Source: Undaria pinnatifida (lineage: Eukaryota; Sar; Phaeophyceae; Laminariales; Alariaceae). From it: a DNA stretch of 64,000 nt. Under the pieces are notes generated by a model. It searched no databases and was not told the DNA's origin. It saw only the letters and a list, made by a program, of their open reading frames with translations. Positions 1-40,400 of this stretch are shown piece after piece; the first letter of the stretch is position 1, and every line of letters starts with the position of its first letter. Made by a program: the position numbers and the translations under genes. The stretch spans positions 13,821,401 to 13,885,400 of the forward strand of contig JABAKD010000010.1 in NCBI GenBank assembly GCA_012845835.1, given 5' to 3'.

Positions 1-162
1 CTTAATGTTGATGCTTGAAACGAAAAACGGGAAAACAAAAAAAAGGAAAAAAAAAGGAAAACAGAAGACAAGCCAGCCTGCTGGAAAACAATCTGTGAGG
101 TCACGCAAGGCTTGCTCACAAGCCATAACCGCGACCAACAGCCGCGAAACCGAACAGCGCCA

Positions 163-256
163 TTAAAACCCCTTTACGACTGGAAACCCGTTTTTGGGGA
201 CAAAATTACTTGGATTTAGTATAGGGAGGGGTTCGGGGGCTCTAAAGGGGTTAATG
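163..256. mobile_element. TTAA-flanked mini-element, copy 1
   Basis: About 90 bp bounded by TTAAAACCCCTTTA on the left and TAAAGGGGTTAA on the right, so the ends are inverted and the flank is TTAA. The core contains GGGGACAAA and TACTTGGA-TTAGTATAGG, words shared with copies at 484-664 and 9985-10076. Size and lack of coding fit a non-autonomous MITE; TTAA flanks recall piggyBac-type insertion, which is inference. Confidence 0.6.
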
Positions 257-483
257 CGGTGTGTGCGAGAAGGATGTGTGTATGTGTTGATAAACATTAC
301 ACTACGCCCGTGCCTTGATCCCAATAGGAAGTACTTCCTAGCTCGCAAACGCGAACAGCCTACCTACCGCCCTAAAGATCCGCGCGACCAGATCGTTACG
401 AAGGCGAACTTATTTTGCCAGTAGTTTCTAAATCGAATACCGGTATTTTATACCGGTAGTTTGCCGGTATTGTCTCAGTGTAC

Positions 484-664
484 TCAACCCCTTCAGAGCC
501 CCAAAACGCCCCCTATACTATCTTCAAGTAAAGTTGTCCCCAAGCAAGGGCTTTCAGTCGCAAAGGCGTAAACCCCTTTCTTTACAACCGGAAACCCGTT
601 TTTGGGGACATAATTACTTGGACTTAGTATAGGGAGGGGTTCGGGGGCTCTAAAGGGGTTAAGG
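484..664. mobile_element. Tail-to-tail dimer of the TTAA mini-element
   Basis: The first half (484-570) reads as the reverse complement of the element and the second half (578-664) as the forward element, giving a large imperfect palindrome that starts AACCCCTT and ends AAAGGGGTTAA. It may represent a foldback version of the family seen singly at 163-256 and 9985-10076. Confidence 0.6.
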
Positions 665-3600
665 TATTCCGGGCAATCGTGTCCGTGATGAGCATGCTGC
701 ATAGGAACACACGTTAGTACGCCGCAGACAGCAGCACCCAGCAGTACATGTGCTACTGCATTGCACATTGTGATATTATGCCCTTCGGACGAATCCTCTG
801 CGGGTTGCAGGATTACACCATCACACCACCACACTACCACGGTTCATGGCCAGATTATGGCACTTGCCGCCTGCATACCAAGTACTACGATCCATGACCG
901 TGGGTGCGTAAAGTGCATATTTATGTTGACATCTCTGAGGCCGGGATTTCGCAATTTGTAGCGATTCGGTTTAGGGCCCGGATAAACGAAGAGCACAGAA
1001 AATCGTAACTCGATTTTATTTTACGAATGTAATGAAAAATACACGAAATATTCGGCTTTGCTTCTTATCAAGGAACGGCGTAGTGGGTTCTAGAAGTAAT
1101 AAAACATAAAAGGGTCAAAGAACACCCGTGGGCAACGACCGAGGCGAGCGATGGCTCGCGTCCTCCCTGGAGCGCCGCGGCTAGCGGCCGTGTTTTTGCC
1201 GGGAGAGGTAAGGAGGCTATGGCTATGGGCGTCTCTTGGATGGGCTGGCGCCGCCCCGCCGTCCCACACGGGCAGCAGCGACGGGGATATATAGCGGTCG
1301 ACCTTCTGAGCGAAGTCGTCATGTGGTGGTTGGTCGTGAAACTTTCGAGGTGCAGGGCGACGAAAAACTGGGTTTGCGGCGGTCTCGATTGTTTTTGAGG
1401 CGTCGCAGGCGGTCTAGGCTGTGCTAAGGGCCTTCGGAGACGGCACTGCGGCTGCTCCGGTTGTCCTACCCTTGGCAACGGTGGCTTCTCGCCTCTCAAT
1501 CAGCCGACGACATGGCACCAATTCGCGTGGCCGGCTTCGGTTACATAGAACATTCCTTGCCTAGGTGCACAAACTCCCCCAATTGAATTTCAATTTTCGA
1601 CTAAATTCGACCACATAATTATTTTTTTACTACTTTGTTTAAGTTGATTTTTCGAAAAAAATCTGAGAATGCCTGCTCGGTGATTCATTTTTTGACCAAT
1701 CAAAAACAAATTAAATATCAACTCTAAAAACAAAAATCGAATTTCGATTTGGCAAGTTCCTCGTTAATCTGGGCCCCTAGGGTCGTTCCTAACGAAGCTA
1801 TTATTTCGGTTTTTACCGAGAGTTTCGTTTTTTCCCGAAACAGTTTCGGGAAAAGCTTAGAAATTTCACCCCCGCAAAAACTAGCCTCTAAGTTTTTCAG
1901 TTTTTTAGGGAAAAATCTAAAATTAAGGTACAAGGGTGAAGAGGATCGGGAAGCCGCGCCGCTCGAGCTGTGTCACCACTCGCAAGCGCACGAGACTGAA
2001 CAGGGTTGCTCCCAAGGTCATTAGCAGGTCATGGCTGATCGCAGAAGGCGCAGTGAGCTTCTGAGCTCTCGTCGTCGAGTTGACAAAGTGACCGAACCGA
2101 GGCGGCCGACCGAACGAGCTCGCTGACGGTAGTAGCTGAGACTTTTGTCACGTTGGGCGTTGTAGCACGACGAGTTGGTGATGGATTTCACTGCCCAAGG
2201 CACCGACACCTGCCCACGAGTAAAGCCGACTCCGGTGGGACAACCACGTGGACGTCTTCCGCGAGCGTTGCTGTTGTAGTGACGGTTTTGTGCCGGGTGG
2301 ACGATTGTTTTGCGAGCCAACTGAGGCTCGTACTCGTGAAGATTCAACCCTCGCAGATTTCGTTAAAATGCCGAAATTTCGCGAAAAAACGAAAAACAGT
2401 CTCTCCGTTAGGACCGACCCTTAGAACATTTCAAACATGTTTTTGAACCCGTGTCCCACCTTTTCGGTATCTAGTAGCCTGCGTGCTGCAGTGTGCCGTA
2501 TTTCCGCAAACTCCTGCCGATCTTACGCTTCGCTCGTTCTTGCTCTTGTACATTATTCTTAGACAATCTACCACCAACTGGCATTTGAAACATGGTAAAA
2601 AACGACGTACTTCTTAGCTCTGTGCATAGTGAAGTCAAAACGCGTTAAAACGCACCTCCGGCAGGGCGCCTTCAGCGGGGCCCTCCGGGGGCGCCTCCGG
2701 CGGGCTCCCCTCACCAGCCGGGGGGGGGCAAGGGTCGGGGAAGTGGTTATCACAACTACATACGTAGTCGTGATTATAGGCTATTGGTGCATGTTTCAAG
2801 GGCTGTGAGAGCTGCAGCGACCAAACTTTGCCGAAGATTTGGCGTGATAGGGTATAAACACACAGCTGGAAGGCTTCGCTGTCGTTGCAAGTTGGTCTGT
2901 GGGAGTTGGCTGGTGCGCTGGAGAGGACGGGTGCGGCAGAAACGTGCGAAATGCACGGCCTGAAACCCGGGGACGGTTCCTAAACGCCCCCGTAGTCGTA
3001 ATTTAAATCACGAACATCACGATATAGTCGTGATTATCAGGCCCCCAAGGGCCGCGACCACCAGCGCACTGGTGGGGCCCAGTGTACTGGCATATGACGC
3101 AGCCAGTACAATACTGTACTGGCCAGAACCACCAGAACCTAGCCCTACGTTTCACTGTATTTCCGGTACGTACGGTGCGATTCCGGTATGTATCAATGCG
3201 CATGAGGCACTGGTAGGTAGGGCCGGCAGTTGGACCGTATATTGTACTGGTAAATGCTACGTGCCGGTAGCTGAATGCGCAATGCCACATGGTACGAATC
3301 AGTTCGTACCCAGTACGAATCATTCCAATACCAGCACGCTGCTATGCACTTGTCCTCCCGTGCGAGAAAGCAGCGTACCACCGCGCGTTGAGAACCAGAC
3401 CCGTACCAGTACAATTTTACGAATATTAATACTTTGCGCTCTGCTCTCGCTCTGGGTTGGTTTGTGCGGTGCGTGACTCAAGCGTGCATGGGTTCCTTGC
3501 AACGCCTTGCTATCGTGCGTGTAGCTGCCAACTAGCAATACGGTACAACGGAACACCTGACAAAGCTTGCGTCGTTGGTGCGTCGCTCGGAAACCGAACC

Positions 3601-4467
3601 AAAGAAGCAAAAAACACCTGCCAAAATATATGCAGTTCCTCGTACGGCCTGGTACATTATAATAGTCTAGTCCTCTCACCCAAAACTAAAGCCAAACATT
3701 CGGGCAGTTTCTCAGTGTAGCATAGGGTGGTGGTGGACAGCAGTGGTAGCTGCACATACAACACACCGTTCGCGCCACCGTTCACCTTCGGTCTACCAAC
3801 GCTCACGCGTGGCACACGAGAGTGAGAGCTACACCACGATACCGCTGCCGCTGCTGCTGCTGCTGTGTAGGGCCTGCTTGTTACAACAGCATTTGCATTG
3901 AATGATGTTGCCTGACTTACGTTCCGCTCTACCACAATAGATGCAAATATACAGACGGTTTTATATTTATATTGATGACTAAACGACTATTATATTTATG
4001 TCAAAATTGGGATAGATCACACCGCACCAGTCACACCGTAGCAAACAGATGTGCATACCTTCGGTTGCGGCTGGCCTTGGCGATGAACTTGGACGCCGCG
4101 AACATCGCACCGATACTCGTTGAGGCAGTTTCCGCCAAAGGGTCACCCTCTCCATTCTCGTATCCTTCCGGCATGCTTCAAATATGGCGCCAAACTAGAC
4201 CAAGGTCGGTGCCGTTTGACCTCCTTGCAGCGTACAAGACACAAGACTGAAACGACGAAAAGCAAAAGTTGAAAAGAAGAGAGAAGGAAGCTCAATATTT
4301 TCATGTTTTCAACGTCTTTCTATGGCATTTTGGTGATCGGGGAGCGGGGAGAAAAATATATTCCCCGCTACCCCGCAAAATCGGCGAACCCGCGTTTCTG
4401 GATTTTGTTTCTGGCCCGTTTTTTTTCGGGGGTCCGTGTTGGTGTTAGGTCCGTGGTGGGATCATCA

Positions 4468-4494
4468 GGGTTAGGGTTAGGGTTAGGGTTAGGG
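4468..4494. repeat. Interstitial telomere-like (TTAGGG)4
   Basis: Four consecutive TTAGGG units lie in otherwise unique sequence. TTAGGG is the telomere repeat of many eukaryotes including stramenopiles. Short TTAGGG-like runs also occur in introns near 22270-22350, 27000-27260 and 29270. Confidence 0.8.
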
Positions 4495-5167
4495 CCAGGG
4501 GTTGGGTTGAGTCTACTTTTCCTATGCTACAGGCTAGGACGTTGTTCCTAGCTCCCACACGCGAACAGCCTACAGCCCCAATGATCCGCGTGACAAGAGA
4601 AGACCTAACAAGAATGTGGCCGCCCGGATCTTGGAGGGTAGTTTTGACGCTCTCCCATTGGTTGAGGGCTATGTGTAGTGGTCCGCAGACCTTCCCCTAA
4701 ATCTCGCCCATTTCTGGCACGTTTTGGGTCCGAGAGTTGGGGCCAGTGGGTTATCTACGCCCGTACCCAGCCGTACCTCTATCCGACCAGGAAATGCAAA
4801 CCCGAACGGCCCACCGCCCCAAAGATCCGGGCGGCCAACTTGTTAGGGGCCAGCTCACTTGTTTTAGGTGAGATGAGCTCCGACAAGAAATAGCCACAAA
4901 ATAATTTTCTTTAGCAAAAGTAAAAAATAGATAGGGTGTGGAGTTCCACAAATAATAGCGGCGTTATCTACAGCCGTTGACAAATTGTGCGACACGCGAC
5001 ACAACACACACAAGAACACGGCCAGACCAGACAGAAGCGAGAAGCAAGAAGCCTCGAGACAACGCAAAACCTTCCCCCGCTGGAAGAACGACTTATCAAG
5101 TACTCTCGATTGATCGAAGACCTGCAGCAGATTGAAGTGACACAGAGATTTTTCGTCTATCGGCAGG

Positions 5168-31795
<26,628 letters not shown>

Positions 31796-34497
31796 GTGGG
31801 GAACGGAGGCGGATAACCTGCGGATGGATGGCGCATTGCCAGGCGTGTCAATGGATTTGTGGACGGACTTGTGGTTTCAGACGTGTGTACGGAACACGTG
31901 TGAACGGACGTGTTATAGGACAGGCCAGCGCACGTGTCAACGCACGTGTCAACGCACGTGTCAACGAATGGTAGATGGACGTGCGGGCGCTTTCTTTTTG
32001 GTGTATTTTGATTTTGTTGGCAGGGCCGGGCTGGGCGGGGTGGTATGACTTCGCGACGTTGCTTTTTTGTGGATTTGTTTGAGTGTCGGCTCTTTTGCCT
32101 GCATTTCCTCGTTCTGGACTTAGTCCTTCTACATTAGAGGGTAGTGGGTGCAGGCGAGTTTCAGTTTTTTTTTTTTCTCCCCTTCAGCTTGTTTTGTTTC
32201 GCGTTACGCGTCGATACGCGTCTTAAGCGGCTCTCATTGTACAGTACGAGCAACATTGGGGGGGGGGGGGGGCAGGGCCAACCAGTGCGATAGGCCTGAT
32301 CTCGCTTACCCAAAGCGCTTTCCAGTTTTTTTTTCTAGAGATGGGAGGCGTACGAGGGGAGAGGGGAGACGAAGAAGGCTGTTTTCTTTCTGTTTCCAAC
32401 TTGTTGTGGTTGTCGGGTATATTTTTATTAATATAGGCTATTATGGTAATGGTGTTGTTGCCCAATAGATGCTCCTTGTTCTGCAGAGATTTTCGTCTCT
32501 TGCTGCAGATGCTGGTCGGAGAGGGGTGCGTGGATTGACGGATGGGTTGGTGTGTGTGCGTGGGTGTGCGCAAGCTGCATTTTGACGGGGATGCCGCTTC
32601 AAGCTTTGCCATGTGTCGGGCATAGGAATCATTTGTATTCACACGATGCTTGATTTTCTGTTGTTTTTTTTTGTATGTGTAACACCGGTATTCCTTTTTT
32701 TTCTATATTGCTGTAAACGTTATCTAACTGATTCAAAGTGTTATTTTCCCCCCCGAGCTGTGGGTGAAGTTAGTTTTAGAGAAACATTCGCGAAAGGAGC
32801 GCCACGGTGTCATAAGGTATTCAGGGCTTGTTTAGATGTGTAGGTTATCTGATTGTCGTGCTTGCGTAGCCGGCGAGGGGGATGGGTCGGTTACCCTCCC
32901 CCTCCCTTTCGAACGGACACGCTCTTTCCACATGGTTCAACTCCCATACGGACATGCTTTCGTTCAGTATGTGTACGTTGTTGACAGAGCCGCGAACGCT
33001 CACCTTGAGGTGTGCTAGGTATTTACGGACAAGACGACGCATGCCTCCATAAGCTTGTTTGTTGCGCTTGCCGTCCTGCCGGCTGTTGGGGACGCGAGGG
33101 TTCAACTTGCCTTTGCCCCTCGTACCATAGGGAAACGTATCCCAAGCAAAAACAAAACGAGAATCACCTTGTTTCATCTAAGCTCTTGTTTCCCCTTATT
33201 TTTTTCGATTTCCCTTTTTCTACCTTGTTCCATGGTTGCTTCCCCCCCGTACCCCCCCCCCCCTCTCCCCCCTCCAGACAAGCCTCCCTACATACTATAT
33301 CCTATTGAAGATGTACACGTAGATGGTGCTTGGGCGGCGGGTTTTACCGCCGATGTACGAGTACGATGATAGATACCTGTCGTATTTATGTATTTTTTTG
33401 CATGGGTGGGGTGGGGCGAGGGCTTCTCTCAAGGAGAGTTACGTTCAGGTCCCTCTTTTTGTATTGCGTTTTCGTTTGGGCATTTTTAATTTTCACCCGT
33501 ATTTGGTGTCGGGGTCTACATAGAAATGAACATCTGGTTGGAAGACGTAGGAACGAACATGGCTGGAAGGAAGTGCCGTTACCACAACACCAAACTGTTG
33601 TCGACCACATTTGGAAATATGGGGTCTTCGCGATAACGTTCGGTGATCGGCAGATAGATCATTACCAGTACTAGGGAATGAATTGAACCCTCGCGCTAAA
33701 AACGCTTTTAATTATATACGAATTAAAACAAAATTTTCGTGGATGGTCGCGCTAAAAACGCCCAAGGAAAAAGAATTCCGTGGATGGCATGAGTTTATCA
33801 TAATTTGTGGAAGAATCATAACAAGAGCGACAAGGCCGAAAGACTGGACTCTTGATTCCGGATCGACTTTTGCTTTTGGACCTCATTCCTCACGTATCGA
33901 CGAAATTTTCGTTTGTGGATCCGATTCCACGGATATGCGTTGCCTAATATTTTCCATCACACGGCGAGGTCACCAGATACACAACGCCGTGTGATTTTCT
34001 CACCACTATTAATATCAATGACCATCGTATTAACACGCTACGCCTATAGCGATTGCGCATCTGCTAGTTCTCCCAAAAGCATTTATGACCCCAACGATTA
34101 TTGATAGTGTTCCCAAAAAAACTACCACGTACGAACCACACTGTTCGGAAAAGCAAGGAACATTTGGATACGAATAAAATGGGAATGCTCAACGACAGAG
34201 CGCGGTATTAAAAAAATGCCATCGAAAGCCGGTACTGTATCGCCACCGAATACGGAGGTGCGCATCGATGAAGACTAACCCCACTGCAAAACCAACCCAT
34301 TTATATCTACCGTTTTTTCATAGCGCGACTAGCTTCTGCCCGGATCGGTAGCAAAGATAATACCCATAGGAGACCGCGTCGCGTTTGCCAACTCGACTGA
34401 CCTGACCGCCCCCTGCATCAAAACTGGTATATTACGACCAAAAGAGGTCTTCACGCGCCCAAACCGTGTTCCTATTCTAGCATATCTGATTTGTCAA
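31796..34497. other. Convergent intergenic region, no gene seen
   Basis: This lies between the 3' ends of the large gene and the LRR gene. It holds 3.5 copies of a 12-13 bp unit (CACGTGTCAACG) at 31930-31965, T-rich tracts, a G17 run at 32256-32272 and a C-rich run near 33245. GCGCTAAAAACGC occurs twice near 33695 and 33748. Open frames here lack recognisable protein character. Confidence 0.55.
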
Positions 34498-37400
34498 TCA
34501 GCCCCACGCAGACACACCCGACCCCAACCCGACCGTCTCCCTGTGGCCACGAGCCGCCAGCATAGCCTCAACGCTAAACCCGCCCTCGCCGCCCGCACTA
34601 GCTCCTGCATCGCCACCCTGCAAACGCCCCCCTCCGGCGGCCTGCCCCTTCGACCCCCTGGCCCCTGCGCCTTTCCGTTTTCTGTTGACCACAACGCTGA
34701 TTACCCCGGACTCCCGGTCACCCTCCTGTGCAGCGCTCTTTGCGCCCGCTTTCACGTCCCCTGCGCGTTTTACTCCGGCGCGTTTTCCAGGGGCGGGTAG
34801 TTCTTCGGAAGAAGAGTAAGGGTCCCGCGTTTCACCGCCATCCCCACTGCCACCACCGCCGCCGCTAACCTCGCTTAACGAGCGTCCACCGCCACCCATC
34901 GGCGCTTCGGAAGACGATTTCACCTTGGATTTTTTCTTGGATTTTTGTTTCTTATCCTGCGCGGCGCTGGCGGTCGGGTCCGCAACCACCGTCTCCGAAT
35001 CTCGACGCGGGCTCCTCCCTTCAGGAGCGGCCGCGCCAGCAGCAGCGGCGACAGCTTCGGGGGAGCCGCCTTTCGCTTCCCGCCGACGCTTCTTTTTCTT
35101 CGAGACAAGCGCGGTCGGGCCCTCGTCACCCTCGTAAAGTCGACTTCGCGTGTCGCTTGCTGCGCTACCAGGCACGTCACATGCCCCAGCCCCGCCGCCT
35201 TCTCTCGCACCCTCGGGCTCTTCCGCAGCAGCAGCAGCAGCAGCACGAGCGGCCTCCTTCTTCAGCAGCCGTCGCGCCTCGCGTCTTTTCTCCTTGTCAG
35301 ATTCCTCCGAGCTCGTACGGACATTCCCAATCACCTTCTTGCTCTTGCCCACTACAGCAGCACCACCACCATCGCCACCACCACTACCACCACCACCACC
35401 ACCACCACTACCACCACCACCATCATCAGCTGGCGTCTCCCTCAACCGCCGGCTCTTTTTCTTGATGTCCACCTTCCGTGTGTCACCTCCAAACCCATCC
35501 CCGGACCCCTTCCCTGGCCGGCCCTCACCAAGCTTTCTTCCCGCCTCAGACGAAGATGGAAACCTCCCAGTGGCATTTGCATCTGCCTCGGCCGCGCGTT
35601 GCTCGTAGTATGTGTGGCTCTTTTTCATGAGAACCCTCTTGCCGTCCCTAACCTTGAGAGAGGGGAATAAGGCGCGGACTCTCGTTACGTAACTTCCTTC
35701 CCCCTCCCGTGCCGCCTCGTCGTCGTCTCCACTACCACCGCCGGTATTGGAAGCCTCGGTTCCTAGCGGAGAGGGGGGTGGGGAAACGTCAGCAGGGAGC
35801 GCGCAAAGGGTTAGATTCCCGCAGGTAGGTGAGTAGATAGGTGGGTAGGTAGGTTGGTATATAGACGGGTAGGTAGATGGGTAGATAGGTGGGTAGGTAG
35901 GTGGGTAGATAGGTGGGTGGGTAGGTGGGTAGGTAGGTAGATGAGTGGGTAGATGGGTAGGTTGGTGGGTAGGCAGGTGGGTAGGTAGGTAGGTACCAGA
36001 TAGGTAGGTAGGTAGGTAGGGAGGTAGGTAGGTAGGTAGGTAGGTAGGTACCAGATAGGTAGGTAGGTACAAGCTGGGCCGGCTGTCAAACTAACATTCC
36101 GTGTTCCAGCCATAAAATTCGAACCACTGGGAACTCAATGTTACTGAAAACATTGTTGGAATCGGCCACTCAACGCGCGTATGCACAACCACGTGTCTTT
36201 GCTACAGAGCAGGTTCCAGCGTTTAGAAACTTAACGGCACCATATCGTACTGGATTTAGTGAAGGTGAAACCGTTGTTTTTGAAAAAAAATTCGCGGCGC
36301 AATTTTCAAATTTGGGTGTGCTTCGCTGTCGCCACATGATCACACTGGTGCTGCCTCACACACAACATACCAAGCAGCGATGGCTGCGAACCTCTGTATC
36401 TAGAGTATTCGAAGATATAAGCACCGGGAAGTGGTGCCTGTCGACACGAACTCTCTGGGTGAAAAATTATAGCTTCTGTTGCATCTTTTGTTGAACGTAA
36501 ACTTTGTGTTTTTCCTCTACAGGAGTGTACCTGTACATGCCTGAGCATGTCTTGCTACGTACAACATACGAACTCGTACGTACATACAAAATACGTCGAC
36601 TTCGCTCTCTGAACGCATTTATTTCATGATTGTGTCTCGCTCGGCAAACACGGTTGCTTTCGAGTGTCTTTGGGTTGGATGTGGTCGGTATTCTGTCTTC
36701 AACAAAAACAGGAAATATCGGACGAAAGCTTGGGCAGATTTGAGCGAAACTGGTGCGTACAGCGATTTGCGCATATACAGCGCAAATCACATGTGTTTTT
36801 GATGAAATTTTGACAAGTGGTCCGCAAGACACATATGAAGATAACGCCTGTGGTTCTTTTTCTTTTTTTTCTTCTTTTCTCATCTTTTCACGAATAATCC
36901 AAATCGCGAAAATCCTTCATCGGGCATAACTCGGGCAAAAAAAAGAAAGAAAAAAAAGAACCATAGCTATCATGGTCGTATACGTCTGTGGAACAGGTTG
37001 TCAATTTTTGGTGGAAAACGATCATAAATTGGGCTGCGCAGCCTCGGTTGAACACCCCCCCCACCCTCTTGGTCGGCTCAGCTCGTAGGTAGGTAGGTAG
37101 GTAGGTAGGTAGGTAGGTAGGTAGGTAGGTAGGTAGGTAGGTAGGTAGGTAGGTAGGTAGGTGGGTAGGCAGGTACGGTAGGCAAGCAAGCAGGCAGGCA
37201 GGTAGCTGGGTAGGTAGGTAGGCAGGCAAATAGGTAGGTAGATAGGTAGGGGGTGCTTTTCACCCTCTACCTGCGACGTACTCGTCTACAACCTCTTTGG
37301 GATCCGCATATCGCGAGACAGCAAATGGCGAGTGTGCGTCCTCTGTGGTATGAGCGCACCGTACACGTAGTTTTATGCTGCGCGCGTGTCGTGCAACTCA

Positions 37401-40400
37401 TTGCGTCGAACTTCGGGTACTCCCATCTATGATACCATGCCTCAGCAGTCCGAGCTGCTTGGCATGGTCGACGCTGTAATCGTCACGATATTTCAACACT
37501 ATTCTCCGTCTGCTCCTAAGGAGTTGGTGCAGCACAAGGAGCAGAGAAGAAGTCGGACGTTTTCTCTCACCAACACTCGATGGAAACGGGACAGCAGATC
37601 TGACAGCCCAAGGCCCGGCGGGCATTAGCCAAAAATCATTGGCTAGAGCTGCTGTAAGCCTCTTTCAACACCGAATAGTCCAATCTAGTAAGTACCATGG
37701 AGCGCTACTTCTGTGCAGTTCGATGCGAGTCGACGGGGGTAGAAAGGGTTGAAGTTTTCTCGCGATCAAAAAGAAGGCACGTACCGAAGCGGGGATGGGG
37801 GAGAAGAGCCTGCTTTGTGACCCTGGATCTGAGTTACGTCTAGCGATGGGAAACAAAAAATAAAAAGTGCGCAGAAAACAGATGGGATGAGGAAAAAGAA
37901 AAAACGGTTGTGGGTTGGCAGAAAAGCAAAAATGTCGATCTCGCCCTTGCCTCTCGCGTGTCGCCCCTTTCGCTAATGAATACCTGGTACCTGGTACGAT
38001 ACAAGCTGGCGAAAAAAGACTGGACGGCCTCAACAAAAAGCATACCTGGAGGCGCGCTGCCACAGAGGGGGTTCCCCGCCAGTGTAATCTGCACAAGGGA
38101 GGAGAGGCTCTTCCCCACTCGCTCCAACCCTCCCCATCCCTCGATCGTGTTGTGCCCTAGGTCAAGCGTTCGTAAGGCCACGTTCTTGCCCAGCGAACTG
38201 GGGACTTCTGTGATCAGGTTGTGAGCCGCGCGCAGCTCCTCTAGACCACTTCTCGGCAGAGCGTCGCGGTATGAAAAAAAAACGGAGGGACAGGCAACGG
38301 TTGGTACGAGGTCGATTGATTGGTTCATTTATGTTGAAATATCGAGCCGTTCTCACTCCGCTACCCTTGTTGCACCCTTGCTGCAGTTGAAGACCAAATA
38401 CTGGAGGATGCAGGTGTACAATACATAGATATACATGTCATAGTAGTGCCACTTTGTCCGGAGATACGAGGGACGTTTGAGCATATCCCAAGAACTGAGA
38501 GCAATGCGGACATACAATCTGTACGCAATTTTTCGGTCGAAGACGATACTGTTATAGACTAAAACATCGGTGTATAGCCGTGACAGCGTGCTGTGTATGA
38601 TGGGGATGAGTTTTCACCCCGCGCAACGTCGTGTAACGCTTATGCGCGGAGTACGTACACTGCGTGCGATGACAGGACGACGACGCCAAACAACCATGGT
38701 GAGGACACAATTATCTCGGTGGCCGATGTTATCGTCCAACCAAAACGATCACGCAGTACACTTGGGAACAGCGCGCGACACATGCAGAGGTGCACCATTT
38801 TTTAATCTGAAGCTCTTAATCCCATGAGGGAGCTCTATCAAATACCTCATCCAAAAAATGATTTTGATTAATAGAGTACACCGAAAGTGCAACCCTGAGA
38901 TGAACAAACCCATGGCCTACTGTAGGTATACAAAGCATTCATACTGCAAAACAAATCGTGACCGTCCGACAAAAATTGGTCAAGGAGTGCCGCCCTTCAG
39001 AAAACATTTTAGCCAAAAAGAGGTACAGTACTGCACCTCTATCGTATATAGCACGCATCACGCGTGTCAGCGCATATCGCTGGCGCCGCAGTTAGATAAA
39101 GTACAATACCAGACTCCTCCACCATAAAGGCACAAGACGCTAGAACTATGGAATGCCCGCATCGCGCGACATGCTACTATTCGTGGAAAACCGCCACTAG
39201 CTAGCGCTGATCGGAACACGACCATTGCTGCAAGTTACCGCAGCACGAGAATGGCGAGGAAGCAAGGCGGCGACACGCCTTCCAGCGGCGAGCGGCTCTG
39301 CAACTGCAGCGTAAGCTGTCACTCACCTTTTAGGGGTCCACTCACACCAAGAAAAAAACGACGAAAACCATGTAATACAGAGCCTCCTAGAAGAGCGTGC
39401 AGCGGTAGGAGTACCGGCATGCTGCGCGCGTGTCTCACAGCTGCTTGCATTGCTGTTCGAACACACTCCCTAATCTAGAAGCTCACCTGCACGCAGAAAG
39501 GTCGGGGAGCTCGCAGAGCTCGTTATGTGAGACCGAAAGTTTGGTAAGCGCCGTCAGCCGGCCAAGCCCGGTGTCCGAAAGAGATTTCACCTGGGAGACG
39601 GCGGGGAAGGTATCCGAGGGGATGCAGAGCAATCGATGACCACGGGTCAGTGACGAGCGATATCGGGAGGAACGTGCACAGCTTCGCGACACAAACAGCG
39701 GTTTCATGGCACCGTACGGGTGCGACCGGGCCAAGGAGATTCCAACCTCAGGTTCTCATGTACTACTGTACAAACGCCGAAGACAGGCGTGCGAGTGCAA
39801 CAAATACCTGTGACCCGCACCCTTTAGAAATTCGCCCAAGACCCGCCAGCGCTACATTAGCAACGCTACATTACCAGCAGCCGAAACACGCAACATGTAC
39901 GTGGCGAGCGTACCTAAGCGTGTCGACAGCTGGTCGATCGTCTAGTTTACCGCATTTCCCTTCGTGCGTACAAAGTTGTTCCCAGCTGAATGAAACGATG
40001 AACGGGTGCACGCCGGTATGCTGGCATAATACACGAGACAGTTAACAGAGCAGTATCATATACCATGTGCCTTGGTACTACCCTTGTATGAAAGCTTAGC
40101 ATCAGCCGCAGGCTTAAAGTCAACCATCTGAAGGGATATTTCCGGGTACCTTGTTGTGGCTGAGCACGAGCGTGTTGAGAGTAAGGAGTCCCTTCTTTAA
40201 CCACGTCGGGGGCACTTCCGAGATCTCGTTGTTGTTCAGGACAAGCGCCTGCAGGTGCCGGAACTGCGCAAAGACTGTGGGAGGGATGCGCCTGACGCGG
40301 TTGCCCGAAGCGTTGAAAACCTTGAGGTCTCGCAGCGGCCGCACGCCGTCCAGCCCTTCGCCCGTGAGCTCGTTTCCGGCGGCGGTGAGATACGTGACCT

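Larger units (their letters stand above)
1..5167. other. Intergenic DNA without a recognised gene
   Basis: No open frame here has recognisable protein character. It holds two copies of a small TTAA-flanked element (163-256 and 484-664), an AT-rich stretch around 1560-1940 with a short hairpin (TTTTCCCGAAAC and its complement near 1830-1855), a GC-rich block at 2650-2735, a stretch dense in GTAC/CCAGTAC words at 3060-3420, and four TTAGGG units at 4468-4494. The open frame at 1068-1499 on the minus strand is Pro/Arg-rich and looks like a composition artefact. Confidence 0.6.

Noticed and set aside
2021-2347. Possible retroelement fragment
   Set aside because: Arg-rich frames on both strands hinted at a gag-like piece, but no zinc knuckle, protease, reverse transcriptase or integrase motif is visible.
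35811-36113. Frame reading LPTYLPTY repeats
   Set aside because: The GGTA array in the last intron of the LRR gene; the LRR exon joins at 35762 with the correct phase, skipping it.
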